Notes: a model not told the origin generated them from the letters alone. Shown: positions 33,001-42,025, counted from the stretch's first letter. The stretch is 64,000 bases of DNA from Saccharibacillus soli (GCA_002189105.1 NIOB01000006.1:717825-781824); one strand, 5' to 3'. Numbers and translations: made by a program.

Positions 33001-34905
33001 ATGCAGGATTGGAGCACCGACTTTATCCAGAGTGATACTACATATATGGTACTGAAAAGTTTGCGGCAGCCGGCTGTGACCTTGAATCGGGTTCAGATCC
33101 GAATGTTGGCGGCTTCAAGTGTGCCTCATGTACTGGATCTGCATGTGCGCGAGGTGGATGCCGAAGCGCAGCTGCACTACAATATCGGCGGCAAAAAAAT
33201 GCTGTCTTCCAGCTTGAAGACGGAGCGGCTCACACTGGTTGAATATTATGCGCTGCTCTTGCAGATCACGACGGCACTGGAATATGGCATGACGTACATG
33301 CTGAGTCCAAATGGCTTTATCCTTCAGGAAGATTACATGTTTATGGATGGGCCGCTGTCGGCAGGAACCGTGTATTTGACCTACTTGCCCCTACAGGACA
33401 TGCTGGAGACGGGAACGGTAAGGGAGCGGCTGGGCCGTTTGGCCGCACGCTGGATGACCACCATTGAAAATTTGCAGGGCAGTGGCGTACAGCGCATCTT
33501 GCAGATGTGCGAACAGCAGACCTTCTCGCTGCAATCGCTCAAGGAACTGCTGGTTAGACTGCTGGCGGAAAGTGGGCGCAAGGGCGCAGCAGCTTCTGAA
33601 GCGCCTGCCGCAGCATCAAACGGCGCTTGGCGGGGCAGGGAGGAAGCGGGCTTTGATTATGAGAGTCTCGCACAGGAGCGCCCAAGGTCGAATCGTTCAG
33701 CAGGAAGTATGGGGCAAAGAGGGCGAATGGATGAGCCTCAGCGTTCATCAGGAGCTTCTGCTGCCTGGGGATCGGGCGACGAAGCAGAGAAAGCCTCACG
33801 ACCTGCCTGGCAGGATGAGGAAGAAGCGGACAGCGGACGTTCCAAATGGCTGAAAAAAGCTTCCAGTCCAGCGGGAGGGCGCAGCGAGGGCAGTCACAAA
33901 GCAGATAAAAAACGAGCAAAAAACCAGCCTCTTCCCTCTGACGAAGCGGAGCTGGACGAGTCGGAAGAAGGACTGGAGCCAGAGAGTAAAAATGGGCGTT
34001 TGGTCGTTCCCCTCATTAGTTTATTGGGTTTGGTCATCTTGTGGCGTTTTCTGTATCTGGATCAACCCAGCCGCATGTCGCTGCTGATCTGCGTTGTGTT
34101 AACGCCGCTGCTGCTGGTGGCTGCTTACCTGGGCTGGTCAGGCAAACTAAAATTCGGCAGGCTCAAGGCGGAGCGAATTCAGGAGGCGGAAGAAGCAGAG
34201 GCGCTGGCGACGGCATGGGGCAGTGAACGAGAAGCTTTGAATCGCCGAACTTTATATGAAGAGATGGAAGCGGGCATGGATAAGCACACGGGAATGAGCA
34301 GACTGGCTGCGTCGGCAAGGGAGCCGGAAGCTTTTGGCGAACCGGATGCGGGACATCCAGTGGTTCCTCATTTCTTGCGTCCGGCGTATGGAGGAAGCGG
34401 AGCCAATGAGCGATCTTATGAACGTGCAGACCTTGCGAATCGTGGTTACGGAGCAGCAGAACGGTCGGAGGAAACGTCTGATCGGTCTTCGGCAGCGATG
34501 GGCACAGGGACACTCAGTTCCGGTGGTTCGCAGCCAACAGTGATACTGGATGATGGGCGAAGCGGCGGCGCAGCAGGCGGCAGTCAAGGCGCAGCTTCCC
34601 TAACCCGTTATCGACTGGAACGTGTCGAGAAAGGAACGATGTCCACCCACATTCCTCTGCCTCATGGGAGCTTCACCATCGGCCGCTCTGACGAAGTAGC
34701 ACAGCATGTCGAAGAGCTGCCGGGCATTTCACGCGCTCATGTGGAGATTGAATTATCGAATGAACATTGCCTGATCCGCGACATCGGTTCCCGCAACGGG
34801 ACGGTTCTAAACGAAGAGTCGATGATTCCGTACAAGGCTTATGAACTGCATGAGGGAGATACGTTTAAGATTGCGGGGATCGCCTACACGATGCGCTGCG
34901 GGTGA
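33001..34905 (+). CDS. DUF6382-like / FHA-domain membrane protein
   Basis: 634 residues; ATG 33001 after GGGAGGGTTACGGG. The N-terminal ~190 residues (TTYMVLKSLRQPAVTLNRVQI ... YGMTYMLSPNGFILQEDYMFM) resemble the DUF6382 domain found with Tad loci. A charged low-complexity linker, two TM helices (LISLLGLVILWRFLYL; LLICVVLTPLLLVAAYL), another linker and a C-terminal FHA domain (GSFTIGRSDEVAQHV, GISRAHVEIEL, IRDIGSRNGTVLN) follow. FHA binds phosphothreonine, so it may connect pilus activity to a Ser/Thr kinase. Last gene of the operon. Confidence 0.85.
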   Translation: MQDWSTDFIQSDTTYMVLKSLRQPAVTLNRVQIRMLAASSVPHVLDLHVREVDAEAQLHYNIGGKKMLSSSLKTERLTLVEYYALLLQITTALEYGMTYMLSPNGFILQEDYMFMDGPLSAGTVYLTYLPLQDMLETGTVRERLGRLAARWMTTIENLQGSGVQRILQMCEQQTFSLQSLKELLVRLLAESGRKGAAASEAPAAASNGAWRGREEAGFDYESLAQERPRSNRSAGSMGQRGRMDEPQRSSGASAAWGSGDEAEKASRPAWQDEEEADSGRSKWLKKASSPAGGRSEGSHKADKKRAKNQPLPSDEAELDESEEGLEPESKNGRLVVPLISLLGLVILWRFLYLDQPSRMSLLICVVLTPLLLVAAYLGWSGKLKFGRLKAERIQEAEEAEALATAWGSEREALNRRTLYEEMEAGMDKHTGMSRLAASAREPEAFGEPDAGHPVVPHFLRPAYGGSGANERSYERADLANRGYGAAERSEETSDRSSAAMGTGTLSSGGSQPTVILDDGRSGGAAGGSQGAASLTRYRLERVEKGTMSTHIPLPHGSFTIGRSDEVAQHVEELPGISRAHVEIELSNEHCLIRDIGSRNGTVLNEESMIPYKAYELHEGDTFKIAGIAYTMRCG

Positions 34906-34949
34906 GAGGTCTAGAACCAGTGTTTGAGATTTTGTTCATAACGATTTAT

Positions 34950-35006
34950 TGTCCTGAACGAAGACAGATCTTCTCGGAAGAATTTGTTTGCGTCAGGGCA
35001 TTTTTT
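34950..35006 (+). terminator. Terminator of the tad operon
   Basis: TGTCCTGA-A-CG (34950-34960) pairs with CGTCAGGGCA (34991-35000); T6 follows. Confidence 0.8.
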
Positions 35007-35801
35007 ATAAGCAATGCAAACTTAAGGACGTGCATCTTTAGCTCTTTCTCGTCCTCCACTGCGTAAGTGCTTGTTGACGTGCCTCGGTAAAACTTCAAAA
35101 CCCTTCCTTGTTAAGAACGCAAATTCGTATAAAGCTACTTCCTTCGAAGTTTGCGTACACTCACTAGTAGTCTAAAAAACTTTTAAAATCGAATGTAGCC
35201 CACATGTTCGTCGAACCATTGACTGGCATCGTTCCCTAATGACTTGTAAAGGTGAGTGCATGGTAGCTGTGCGTTGCCAACTACATACGCATCTCAGTAA
35301 TAAAATTGAGATCAGCGTAGTATTGTAAGGTATCTTCTAATTCGTGCTAAAAACAATCGAAGATAAAATAGAGAGTGAGACTATCGAAGCGCTGTAAAAC
35401 TTTGCTGTTAAAGCTCACTTTTTATATTTTTTTGGTAAAATATGTACTTTGATTATTGATGACCTCAATAATATTCGCTTCTAAGAACATGAGGGAATAT
35501 TGATCGTGATAGAATTTTCTTTCGTGGTGTCCAGTGTCCTCCAGAGAATTTCTCATTGAGGAAAAAATCATAATTTAGTAAAAAGGGATCAAATAATAGT
35601 TATTTTTAGGTATAAAAAACTATTATTTTTTTATGATTGAGTGTTCAATCACAAATATATTAGGTATTTTGAACCTTTAAATAATAATTTTTCTAATTAT
35701 ATAGATTTTTTTGGAAATTTAAGTTAGGGTTTTTATAAGTTAAAAATCTATTCCAGCGCTGGAGATTTTGATATTTAACTTCATAATAGGATTACATTAT
35801 T
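35007..35801. other. AT-rich non-coding stretch with several hairpins
   Basis: About 800 bases without a credible gene. Hairpins seen: CGCATCTCA/TGAGATCAGCG (35288-35317), TCAATAATATTC/GAATATTGA (35464-35503), and an A/T-only terminator-like stem at 35591-35633. The palindrome CCAGCGCTGG is at 35752-35761. Base composition differs sharply from the tad operon. Confidence 0.7.
35591..35633 (+). terminator. A/T-only terminator-like hairpin
   Basis: AAATAATAGTT (35591-35601) pairs with AACTATTATTT (35618-35628), then T-rich. It may close an unannotated small RNA or a lost gene. Confidence 0.6.
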
Positions 35802-36674
35802 TTGGTGGATCGATTTGAAGAATCTAGTTTAACATTTGATTATGCTAAGGCTAAGGTTTTAAGTGAAGAGTATGTGCAGGGTCATCCTGAAGAAATAGAA
35901 AAGGGGATATTTGAATTAAATCCAGATATTTGGAAAACGACGCTGATTTATGACTACAAAGCAAGAACCCAAGGTGAAAAGGATATGGCTCAAATACAGA
36001 AACAAAACAAAGAATTCCTAGAGAAAAACGCTAATAGTGAACAAGGTTCTACTGTAACTATAAAATATCCTAATGGAAGTAAGCTTACTACTACTGAAAA
36101 ACTTGAAAGAGAGGGTCCCATTAACCCGGCCGAATTACAAGTCGATAACTCTTTCTTAGTACAAGATGTAGTGCCTTCAGCATTCGGTTATGAAGTGAAT
36201 CCTAAAATTGCCGGTCCTTGGTCGATGGCTGCTTCTTATAATCAAACAAAAATGTTATATTAAGGAATACAATCAAAGGATTATGAAGCTGTTTGGTCGC
36301 AAGGGCTCTCAAAGTCAAGTGTTATAAATGTGCTCAAATTCCAGATTAAAAATAATGGATATGCTACGGATCGACAACATTGGTCTACAACATTTATGGG
36401 TAGTACAGGAGATGCAGCCGGAAATGGTGTTATTGCTGAAACTAGACAGCCATTCTCCACATATGCTACCAATACTTCAGGAAAAGTAGTATTTGGACCA
36501 AACCAAGTTTTGCAAGGCTATACTCAAGCTAGATTTGAAAGCAAAGGTAAATTCAAAGCTGATGCTCAAGCATTTGGATTAGAGTTTGGTGTAGGGCAGT
36601 TGTTCAGTCAGTATGCTATTCAAGAGGTAGATGGAACGGGATTTATTACTAACTATGTAGGTGTAACATACTAA
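35802..36674 (+). pseudogene. Split ORF of unknown function, one in-frame TAA (36261-36263)
   Basis: Two open stretches (35802-36260 and 36264-36671) are in the same frame and are separated only by TAA; read through, they give ~290 residues. The start (TTG/GTG at 35802-35807) has no ribosome site and a stop lies 4 codons upstream, so the N-terminus may also be missing. The product is polar, with a stretch STVTIKYPNGSKLTT and a Gly/aromatic C-terminal half ending GFITNYVGVTY; it resembles secreted beta-rich proteins but I do not recognise the family. A strong terminator follows (36691). AT-rich, foreign-looking. Confidence 0.7.
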
Positions 36675-36690
36675 TTTCTCAAAACTATGA

Positions 36691-36730
36691 CAGGATCAGC
36701 TTACAGTAAATAAGCTGATCCTGTTGTTCT
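36691..36730 (+). terminator. Terminator after the split ORF
   Basis: CAGGATCAGCTTA (36691-36703) pairs perfectly with TAAGCTGATCCTG (36711-36723), followed by TTGTTCTT. Confidence 0.85.
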
Positions 36731-36761
36731 TGACGACTATCCTATAGGAAGGAGTGCTGAT

Positions 36762-37409
36762 ATTGAAAAGATTTTTTTAGTTTGCTTCTCAGTTTTATAT
36801 GTCTTCCTCACTGCTTGTGCTCAAGGGAATCGCCCTTCAGATCCAATACGATCCAATGAAGATCTAACGCTCACGCCCAAAAGTGTCAGCACAAGAGAAC
36901 CCGTAGAAGGAGCCTCTTCGCTGGAAGCATTAATCGAACAGTCCGTCCATAATAAGTATTCTGTCTTAATCAAAGAGAGCTTGCGAATCCAAGAAAGAGT
37001 TAATGAGGATGATATTACGTTTTCGAGTTTTACCTTTACCTACAATGACGTATTGTACTATGGCGTTATATCGGCTCGACAGCAAGAGAAAGAGTGGTTC
37101 AAGTTAAGCATGAATATGAATAAGCGCTTTGAAAAAGAACCTGCAAGTATCGTCACGTTCTCAGGTGAAGCTTTGCTGCCTAATCAAAACAAAAAGAAAC
37201 AATCGTACCAAATGATCTATGGATATGTGAATGATGCAAATATTGCAAAAGTGATTGTGCGCTATAAGGGTGGTAAAATTTCTGTTATTCAATTAGGAGA
37301 GAGTCAAAAACTTTATATGGAATATAATCTGATCCCTCAAGAAATTATGGATATTCAGCTGCAAGATAAAGAGGGGAAAGTTATTCTAAAAAAAGATTAT
37401 AATAGCTAA
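36762..37409 (+). CDS. Small lipoprotein, unknown function; non-standard start or frameshift
   Basis: The frame reads from ATT 36762 (seven bases after GGAAGGAG) as EKIFLVCFSVLYVFLTACAQG, a lipoprotein signal with lipobox LTAC, then ~195 residues to TAA at 37407. There is no ATG/GTG/TTG in this frame near the ribosome site. TTG 36763 in the next frame reads KRFF then TAG; one added T in the T7 run (36772-36778) would join it to the same lipoprotein. So either ATT is used or a one-base deletion has occurred. The mature part has YNDVLYYGVISARQQEKEWF and a C-terminal MDIQLQDKEGKVI; family unknown. Confidence 0.65.
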   Translation: MEKIFLVCFSVLYVFLTACAQGNRPSDPIRSNEDLTLTPKSVSTREPVEGASSLEALIEQSVHNKYSVLIKESLRIQERVNEDDITFSSFTFTYNDVLYYGVISARQQEKEWFKLSMNMNKRFEKEPASIVTFSGEALLPNQNKKKQSYQMIYGYVNDANIAKVIVRYKGGKISVIQLGESQKLYMEYNLIPQEIMDIQLQDKEGKVILKKDYNS

Positions 37410-37413
37410 AATA

Positions 37414-37457
37414 AAAGAGCCGACTCGGGATTCCTTCCAAAAGCGGCTCTTTTTTTG
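37414..37457. terminator. Terminator, diverged copy of 38255-38296
   Basis: AAAGAGCCG (37414-37422) pairs with CGGCTCTTT (37444-37452), then T run. The loop (ACTCGGGATTCCTTCC) is nearly the same as in the terminator at 38255. Confidence 0.88.
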
Positions 37458-37472
37458 TGTGAATCCTTTTGT

Positions 37473-37532
37473 CTAAGGTTGCGGCTGCTCTACATCCGAC
37501 ATTGCTTCCTCTACACGAACCCGGCCATGAGC
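37473..37532 (-). pseudogene. Remnant of a TIGR01777-type epimerase 3' end
   Basis: On the minus strand this reads KAHGRVRVEEAMSDVEQPQP then stop, against FAHPRVEEAVRNLEQA then stop at the end of the intact epimerase gene (38321). The adjacent terminators are also homologous. Only ~19 codons remain; upstream sequence is unrelated. Confidence 0.65.
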
Positions 37533-37566
37533 TTTTTTTATTTTTCATTCGGGATGTTATCGTTAA

Positions 37567-37683
37567 ATTAGTAAAATTTCGGGTATTGCTGGGATGAGTA
37601 TTCCTTTCGGAGCAGCAATTTCTGTGACTCCATCTACTAATGTTAGCAACGTTGATACATTTGTTCAAGTCGCATATCCTTAA
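37567..37683 (+). pseudogene. Isolated C-terminal fragment of an unknown protein
   Basis: An open stretch of 38 codons after a TAA (37564) and with no start reads ISKISGIAGMSIPFGAAISV ... FVQVAYP, then stop. Its Gly-rich, beta-like composition and aromatic end recall the C-terminus of the split ORF (ending NYVGVTY). The next gene starts 26 bases later with its own ribosome site. Confidence 0.45.
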
Positions 37684-37708
37684 AAACAAAGAAACTAAGG
37701 AGGATCTC

Positions 37709-38182
37709 ATGAGAGCATTTAAAAATCCGAATTTTTATGTTTTGTTACTATTAATAACAACCCTAGTTTTAGCTTTTACAACCTATCATTTTGCAAGTCA
37801 AAATTCAAAGGCTTTAGAATCCATGCAGCAGAATATCGACTCTGATTTCCTATCCAGTCTAAGACGAGTCGATGAAAACATAAAGGAGATAAGTGGTTCT
37901 CCCAATTCCGCTAAATTGCAGCAACTTCAAGATGCAGTTTCTCAAGCAACTGTATTAGTTAAATACACTTCCTATGCAAAAGAAGAGCCTTATTTGAATT
38001 CCGTTTTTGGACAAATGAATAATTTAATTTTGAGCTTCACATATATTCCTATTTCCTTCACTGTGGATACTAAGAACAAGTGGAGCCAGCTAATAAACGA
38101 CATGATTCAAGACCCTACAGACTTCGAAGTTCTAAATGAACTTGTTGAATCTATAGATCGTTTGCGGCGCTCCGGTAGCTAA
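37709..38182 (+). CDS. Small single-pass membrane protein, unknown function
   Basis: 157 residues; ATG 37709 after AAGGAGG. N-terminal TM helix NFYVLLLLITTLVLAFTTYHF, then a helical extracytoplasmic or cytoplasmic domain of ~125 residues (LESMQQNIDSDFLSSLRRVD; NDMIQDPTDFEVLNELVES). AT-rich. It follows the fragment of a secreted-type protein in the same order as the lipoprotein follows the split ORF, which suggests (inference) a partner or immunity-type function. Confidence 0.7.
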   Translation: MRAFKNPNFYVLLLLITTLVLAFTTYHFASQNSKALESMQQNIDSDFLSSLRRVDENIKEISGSPNSAKLQQLQDAVSQATVLVKYTSYAKEEPYLNSVFGQMNNLILSFTYIPISFTVDTKNKWSQLINDMIQDPTDFEVLNELVESIDRLRRSGS

Positions 38183-38254
38183 CAGGAAAATTTGTGGAAC
38201 TTTCAAATTAATCTTTGCTCCGCGTAAAATGCAGTTCTGTTTGGGTTCACAAAC

Positions 38255-38296
38255 AAAAGAGCCGACTCGGGAGTCCTCCCGAAATCGGCTCTTTTT
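38255..38296. terminator. Bidirectional terminator beside the epimerase gene
   Basis: AAAAGAGCCGA (38255-38265) pairs with TCGGCTCTTTT (38285-38295); inner CTCGGGAG/CTCCCGA pairing extends the stem. Confidence 0.9.
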
Positions 38297-38320
38297 CGTA
38301 TGAATCTTTTTTGTTCAATA

Positions 38321-39220
38321 TTACGCTTGCTCCAGATTCCGCACTGCTTCTTCCACACGCGGATGGGCAAACTGGAAGCCCGCCTGCTGCGCGGCTGCCG
38401 GAATCACGTGCTGACCGCCAATCACCATCAGCGACATCTCACCCAGTACAGCTCGCAGCAGCGGAGCCGGGACGGGGAACCAGTGAGGCCGATGCAGCGT
38501 ACTGGCGATTACGCGTCCGAGATGATCCTGCATCACAGCGTTGGGAGCTGCCGCGTTGACCGGGCCTTCAATATTGGCATGTGTCAGGCAGAATTCAAAC
38601 AAAGCGGTGAGGTCGTCGATATGAATCCACGACATCCACTGCCGTCCGTCTCCGAGTCGTCCCCCGCCCATTAATTTGTAAGGAAGCTTGAGTACGGGAT
38701 AGACGCCGGCTTCTTTTCCCAATACCAGACCGATTCTCATTTTGACCAGACGAGTATTCGGCATCGCTTGAATCTCATCTGCGGCAGCTTCCCATTTAAT
38801 CGACAGCTGCGAAGGGAAGTCTTGTCCGCCCGGCGGTGAGGACTCGTCAAACGTTTGCGTTTCCGATGTGCCATAGATCCCGATTGCAGAAGCCTGGATA
38901 AAGACGGATGGTGGACGCTCCATTCCGTGTATGGCTTCGATCAATTCGGATGTGGCTTGCAGCCGTGAACGCTCCATCTTGGCTTTGGACTCCGCCGTCC
39001 AGCGCTGACTGAGGGAAGCGCCCGCCAGGTTGATGATGCCATCGCAGCCGTCAAGCAGCCGAGGATTGTCATCAATCTCTCCCCAGGTGAGCGTAGCGAC
39101 CTGCGAATTCTCCGCTGCGGGCTTGCGTGAGATGACGACCACTTCATGTCCCGAACGCTGCAGCCGTTGTGTTAATTTTTGTCCGATGAATCCTGTTCCG
39201 CCGCTGATTGCAACCTTCAT
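38321..39220 (-). CDS. TIGR01777-family NAD-dependent epimerase-like protein (YfhF type)
   Basis: 299 residues. Rossmann motif MKVAISGGTGFIGQKLTQRL at the N-terminus, then GIINLAGASLSQRWTAESK, the active-site-like SAIGIYGT with Tyr, and RIGLVLGKEAGVYPVL; all are typical of the YfhF/SulA-type family (TIGR01777), which also has a DUF1731 C-terminal end (GEMSLMVIGGQHVIPAAAQQ). The family is widespread but its reaction is not established; some members affect cell division in cyanobacteria and plastids. Confidence 0.93.
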   Translation of the reverse strand: MKVAISGGTGFIGQKLTQRLQRSGHEVVVISRKPAAENSQVATLTWGEIDDNPRLLDGCDGIINLAGASLSQRWTAESKAKMERSRLQATSELIEAIHGMERPPSVFIQASAIGIYGTSETQTFDESSPPGGQDFPSQLSIKWEAAADEIQAMPNTRLVKMRIGLVLGKEAGVYPVLKLPYKLMGGGRLGDGRQWMSWIHIDDLTALFEFCLTHANIEGPVNAAAPNAVMQDHLGRVIASTLHRPHWFPVPAPLLRAVLGEMSLMVIGGQHVIPAAAQQAGFQFAHPRVEEAVRNLEQA

Positions 39221-39636
39221 ATGGCGCCTCCTATTACGTTAAACCAATATAATCCTGCTGTAGTCTTGTCCATGCTGCCTTGTCAATGTTAAAGGTAAGG
39301 TTGCGATCGTCTGAGATTTTGACCTGCCCCTGTGCGAAATCTCCAATGGAATCGCACCTAAAGCGTATGCGTTTCAGGCAAACGACAACCCATGACTAAG
39401 AATTAAAAGGCTAGTGTGCAAGTGACTTTCTTACTTTCATATTAACCTTCACCGCCGGAATCATTCAAATCCTTCTGCATTTTCCTGGAGTGACGAGCAG
39501 GCGGCAGGTCTGTGTTTGCAGGTTGACGTTCTGTTTTATCTCCGCTTGGCATGGATTTCTTGCCGTCTTCACGCTAAAATAAGACAAGGTTTGGACGGCT
39601 TTTATTGAAGGGCCGCAGACAAGAGGAGGATGAATT
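39221..39636. other. Gap between divergent epimerase and nfo
   Basis: 416 bases. Two divergent promoters are expected here, but I found no convincing -35/-10 pair. No gene, riboswitch or repeat recognised. Confidence 0.5.
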
Positions 39637-40764
39637 ATGCTTAAAATCGGCTCCCATGTGTCCTTTTCGGACAAGGGACTGGTGAGCGCGGCGAACGAAG
39701 CCCAGAGCTACGGATCGACGTCGTTCATGATATATACGGGTGCTCCACAGAACACACGGCGCAAACCGATGGAAACGATGAATATCGAGGAAGGCCGCAA
39801 GCTGATGGAGCAGAATGGCGTTCCGGAGATTGTGGTACATGCTCCGTATATCATCAACTTGGGTTCTTACAAAAATCACACGTATGAGCTGGGCGTCAGC
39901 TTTTTGCAGGAAGAAATTCGCCGCACCCATGCGATTGGAACCAAGCAGATTGTGCTGCATCCGGGTGCTTTTACCGACAAGGACGTTGAATATGGGATTG
40001 AACGCATCGCGGCGGGTCTGACGGAAGTATTGAGCGGTGTAGCCGAAACGGATGTTAACATTGCGCTGGAGACGATGGCAGGCAAAGGTACGGAAGTAGG
40101 CCGTTCATTTGAAGAAATTGCGCGGATTATCGAAAAAGTGCCGGATAACGGACGTCTCAGCATCTGCATGGATACCTGTCACATTCACGATGCAGGCTAT
40201 GAGGTGGCAAGCGACTTCGACAGCGTATTAAAAAAGTTCGATGATGTGATTGGATTGGATCGCCTTGCGGTCATGCACATTAATGATAGCAAAAACCCGG
40301 TGGGTGCAGGCAAAGACCGCCATACGCCAATTGGATCGGGTTGGATTGGCTTTGAGGCGATCAACCGAGTGGTGAATCATGCCTCGCTGAGTAATCTTCC
40401 GTTTATTCTGGAGACGCCGTGGATTGGCAAAGACGTCAAAACGCAGCGCCCGATGTACGAGATTGAGATCGCACTGCTGCGCGGTAATGTAGGCGAGCGC
40501 TTCGGTGCCGGGTTTGCGCAGGAAGTGGAGCAGCTGCATGACTTCTTCGCACGGCAGGACATTGATCCGCGTACATTTACGCTGGATGTCTGGTCGCTGC
40601 TGAAGAATGACGCGAAGGCGAAGAAGGCCGACCCACGTGAGCCGCTGGAGCGCCTCTATGATCTGGCCGTGGAAGCCGCCGTGCTGCCGAACCTGTCCGA
40701 AGAAGACATGAATAAACGATTGATTGCCGTACTGGCAGGCAAGGAAGCACTGGCTCGTTTCTAA
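39637..40764 (+). CDS. nfo: Endonuclease IV (AP endonuclease) with C-terminal extension
   Basis: 375 residues; ATG after AAGAGGAGG. The metal-binding blocks of Nfo are all present: [11 protein letters not shown] (His), QIVLHPGAF (His), [12 protein letters not shown] (Glu), [12 protein letters not shown] (Asp, His), MHINDSK (His), [10 protein letters not shown] (Asp, His) and FILETPW (Glu). It cuts the backbone 5' to abasic sites in base-excision repair. Usual length is 285-300; here the core ends near residue 283 and ~90 mostly helical residues follow ([15 protein letters not shown] ... [14 protein letters not shown]), of unknown role. Confidence 0.95.
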   Translation: MLKIGSHVSFSDKGLVSAANEAQSYGSTSFMIYTGAPQNTRRKPMETMNIEEGRKLMEQNGVPEIVVHAPYIINLGSYKNHTYELGVSFLQEEIRRTHAIGTKQIVLHPGAFTDKDVEYGIERIAAGLTEVLSGVAETDVNIALETMAGKGTEVGRSFEEIARIIEKVPDNGRLSICMDTCHIHDAGYEVASDFDSVLKKFDDVIGLDRLAVMHINDSKNPVGAGKDRHTPIGSGWIGFEAINRVVNHASLSNLPFILETPWIGKDVKTQRPMYEIEIALLRGNVGERFGAGFAQEVEQLHDFFARQDIDPRTFTLDVWSLLKNDAKAKKADPREPLERLYDLAVEAAVLPNLSEEDMNKRLIAVLAGKEALARF

Positions 40765-40859
40765 GGGAATCGATAGCATGTTATCGACAAAATTGCAGGG
40801 GAAACAGCCAACAGTACGTCAATTGCGTGGGTTGCGCTGAACAAGGAGGATATTGCAAC

Positions 40860-41759
40860 ATGGAGCTTCATATCAAAACTGCGGGTTCCGCAGCTCAACA
40901 ACCATCTGAGATCCGGGCACGGATGCTCATTTCCTGTCCGGACGGTCCGGGCATTGTGTCCGCCGTTTCTCGCTTTCTCTTCGATCACGGTGCGAATATT
41001 GTCCAGTCCGATCAATATACCATGGACCCGGATGGCGGCATGTTCTTCATGCGGATCGAATTCGATCTGGAAGGGTTGAATGAAAAGCTGGCGCAGCTGG
41101 AATCCGACTTTGCCGAGATTGCCGAACGTTTCTCCATGGAGTGGAAGGTCTATCGCGCTGCCAAGAAGAAGAAGCTGGCGATCTTCGTCTCCAAGGAAGA
41201 TCATTGTCTGGTTGAACTGCTCTGGCAGTGGCAGGCAGGGGATCTCGACGCGGAGATTGCGGTCGTGGTGAGCAATCATCCGGATATGCGCGAGTATGTC
41301 GAGTCGTTTGGTATTGAATACCGGCATATTCCAGTTACCAAGGATAATAAGCCGGAAGCGGAACGCCTCCAGTTGGAAGCGGTAGGGCCGGATATTGACC
41401 TAATTGTACTCGCTCGGTACATGCAGATCGTATCGCCTTATTTCATTCAGAATTACCGCAACCGGATCATCAATATCCACCACTCCTTCCTGCCAGCCTT
41501 CGTAGGCGGCAAGCCGTACGCGCAGGCTTATGACCGCGGCGTCAAGATCATTGGAGCAACCGCGCATTATGTGACGGAAGAACTGGATGGCGGACCGATC
41601 ATCGAACAGGACGTTCAGCGAGTCAGTCACCGCGACGATGTGCCGGAGCTGAAGCGTATTGGTCGCACAATTGAGCGGGTTGTATTGGCACGTGCAGTGA
41701 AATGGCATGCCGAAGACCGAATTCTGGTTCACCATAACAAGACCGTCGTATTCAACTAA
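40860..41759 (+). CDS. purU: Formyltetrahydrofolate deformylase
   Basis: 299 residues from ATG 40860 after AAGGAGG. N-terminal ACT domain (RARMLISCPDGPGIVSAVSRFL), then the formyltransferase fold with LAIFVSKEDHCLVELLW, the catalytic block RIINIHHSFLPAFVGGKPY (Asn-His) and GATAHYVTEELDGGPII (Asp). It hydrolyses 10-formyl-THF to formate and THF, supplying formate for PurT and balancing one-carbon pools. Monocistronic. Confidence 0.96.
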   Translation: MELHIKTAGSAAQQPSEIRARMLISCPDGPGIVSAVSRFLFDHGANIVQSDQYTMDPDGGMFFMRIEFDLEGLNEKLAQLESDFAEIAERFSMEWKVYRAAKKKKLAIFVSKEDHCLVELLWQWQAGDLDAEIAVVVSNHPDMREYVESFGIEYRHIPVTKDNKPEAERLQLEAVGPDIDLIVLARYMQIVSPYFIQNYRNRIINIHHSFLPAFVGGKPYAQAYDRGVKIIGATAHYVTEELDGGPIIEQDVQRVSHRDDVPELKRIGRTIERVVLARAVKWHAEDRILVHHNKTVVFN

Positions 41760-41895
41760 TCCCGCAGAATCATCCTGAACATCAAGTCGTTTGAAGTCTT
41801 TTCGTAACAAAAGCCTGCCTGGAACCGTCTGTATAGGGGAGAAGTCCGGGCAGTGCTCTCCAATCTCATGCTGCTGCCGTTATGGCGCAATACCG

Positions 41896-41918
41896 GCCTG
41901 TTGAACTTTTCAACAGGC
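41896..41918 (+). terminator. Hairpin after purU
   Basis: GCCTGTTGAA, 3-nt loop, TTCAACAGGC; perfect 10-bp stem but without a clear T tract. Confidence 0.5.
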
Positions 41919-42025
41919 TACTGTTGTTGTTTGAGCTGTAAATTTTAGCTATTTTAGGACTTGTGCGGGTGAGATATATACTTGCGCCGCTACACCGTCT
42001 GGAGAAAGAGCGAAAGGGGAATGTT

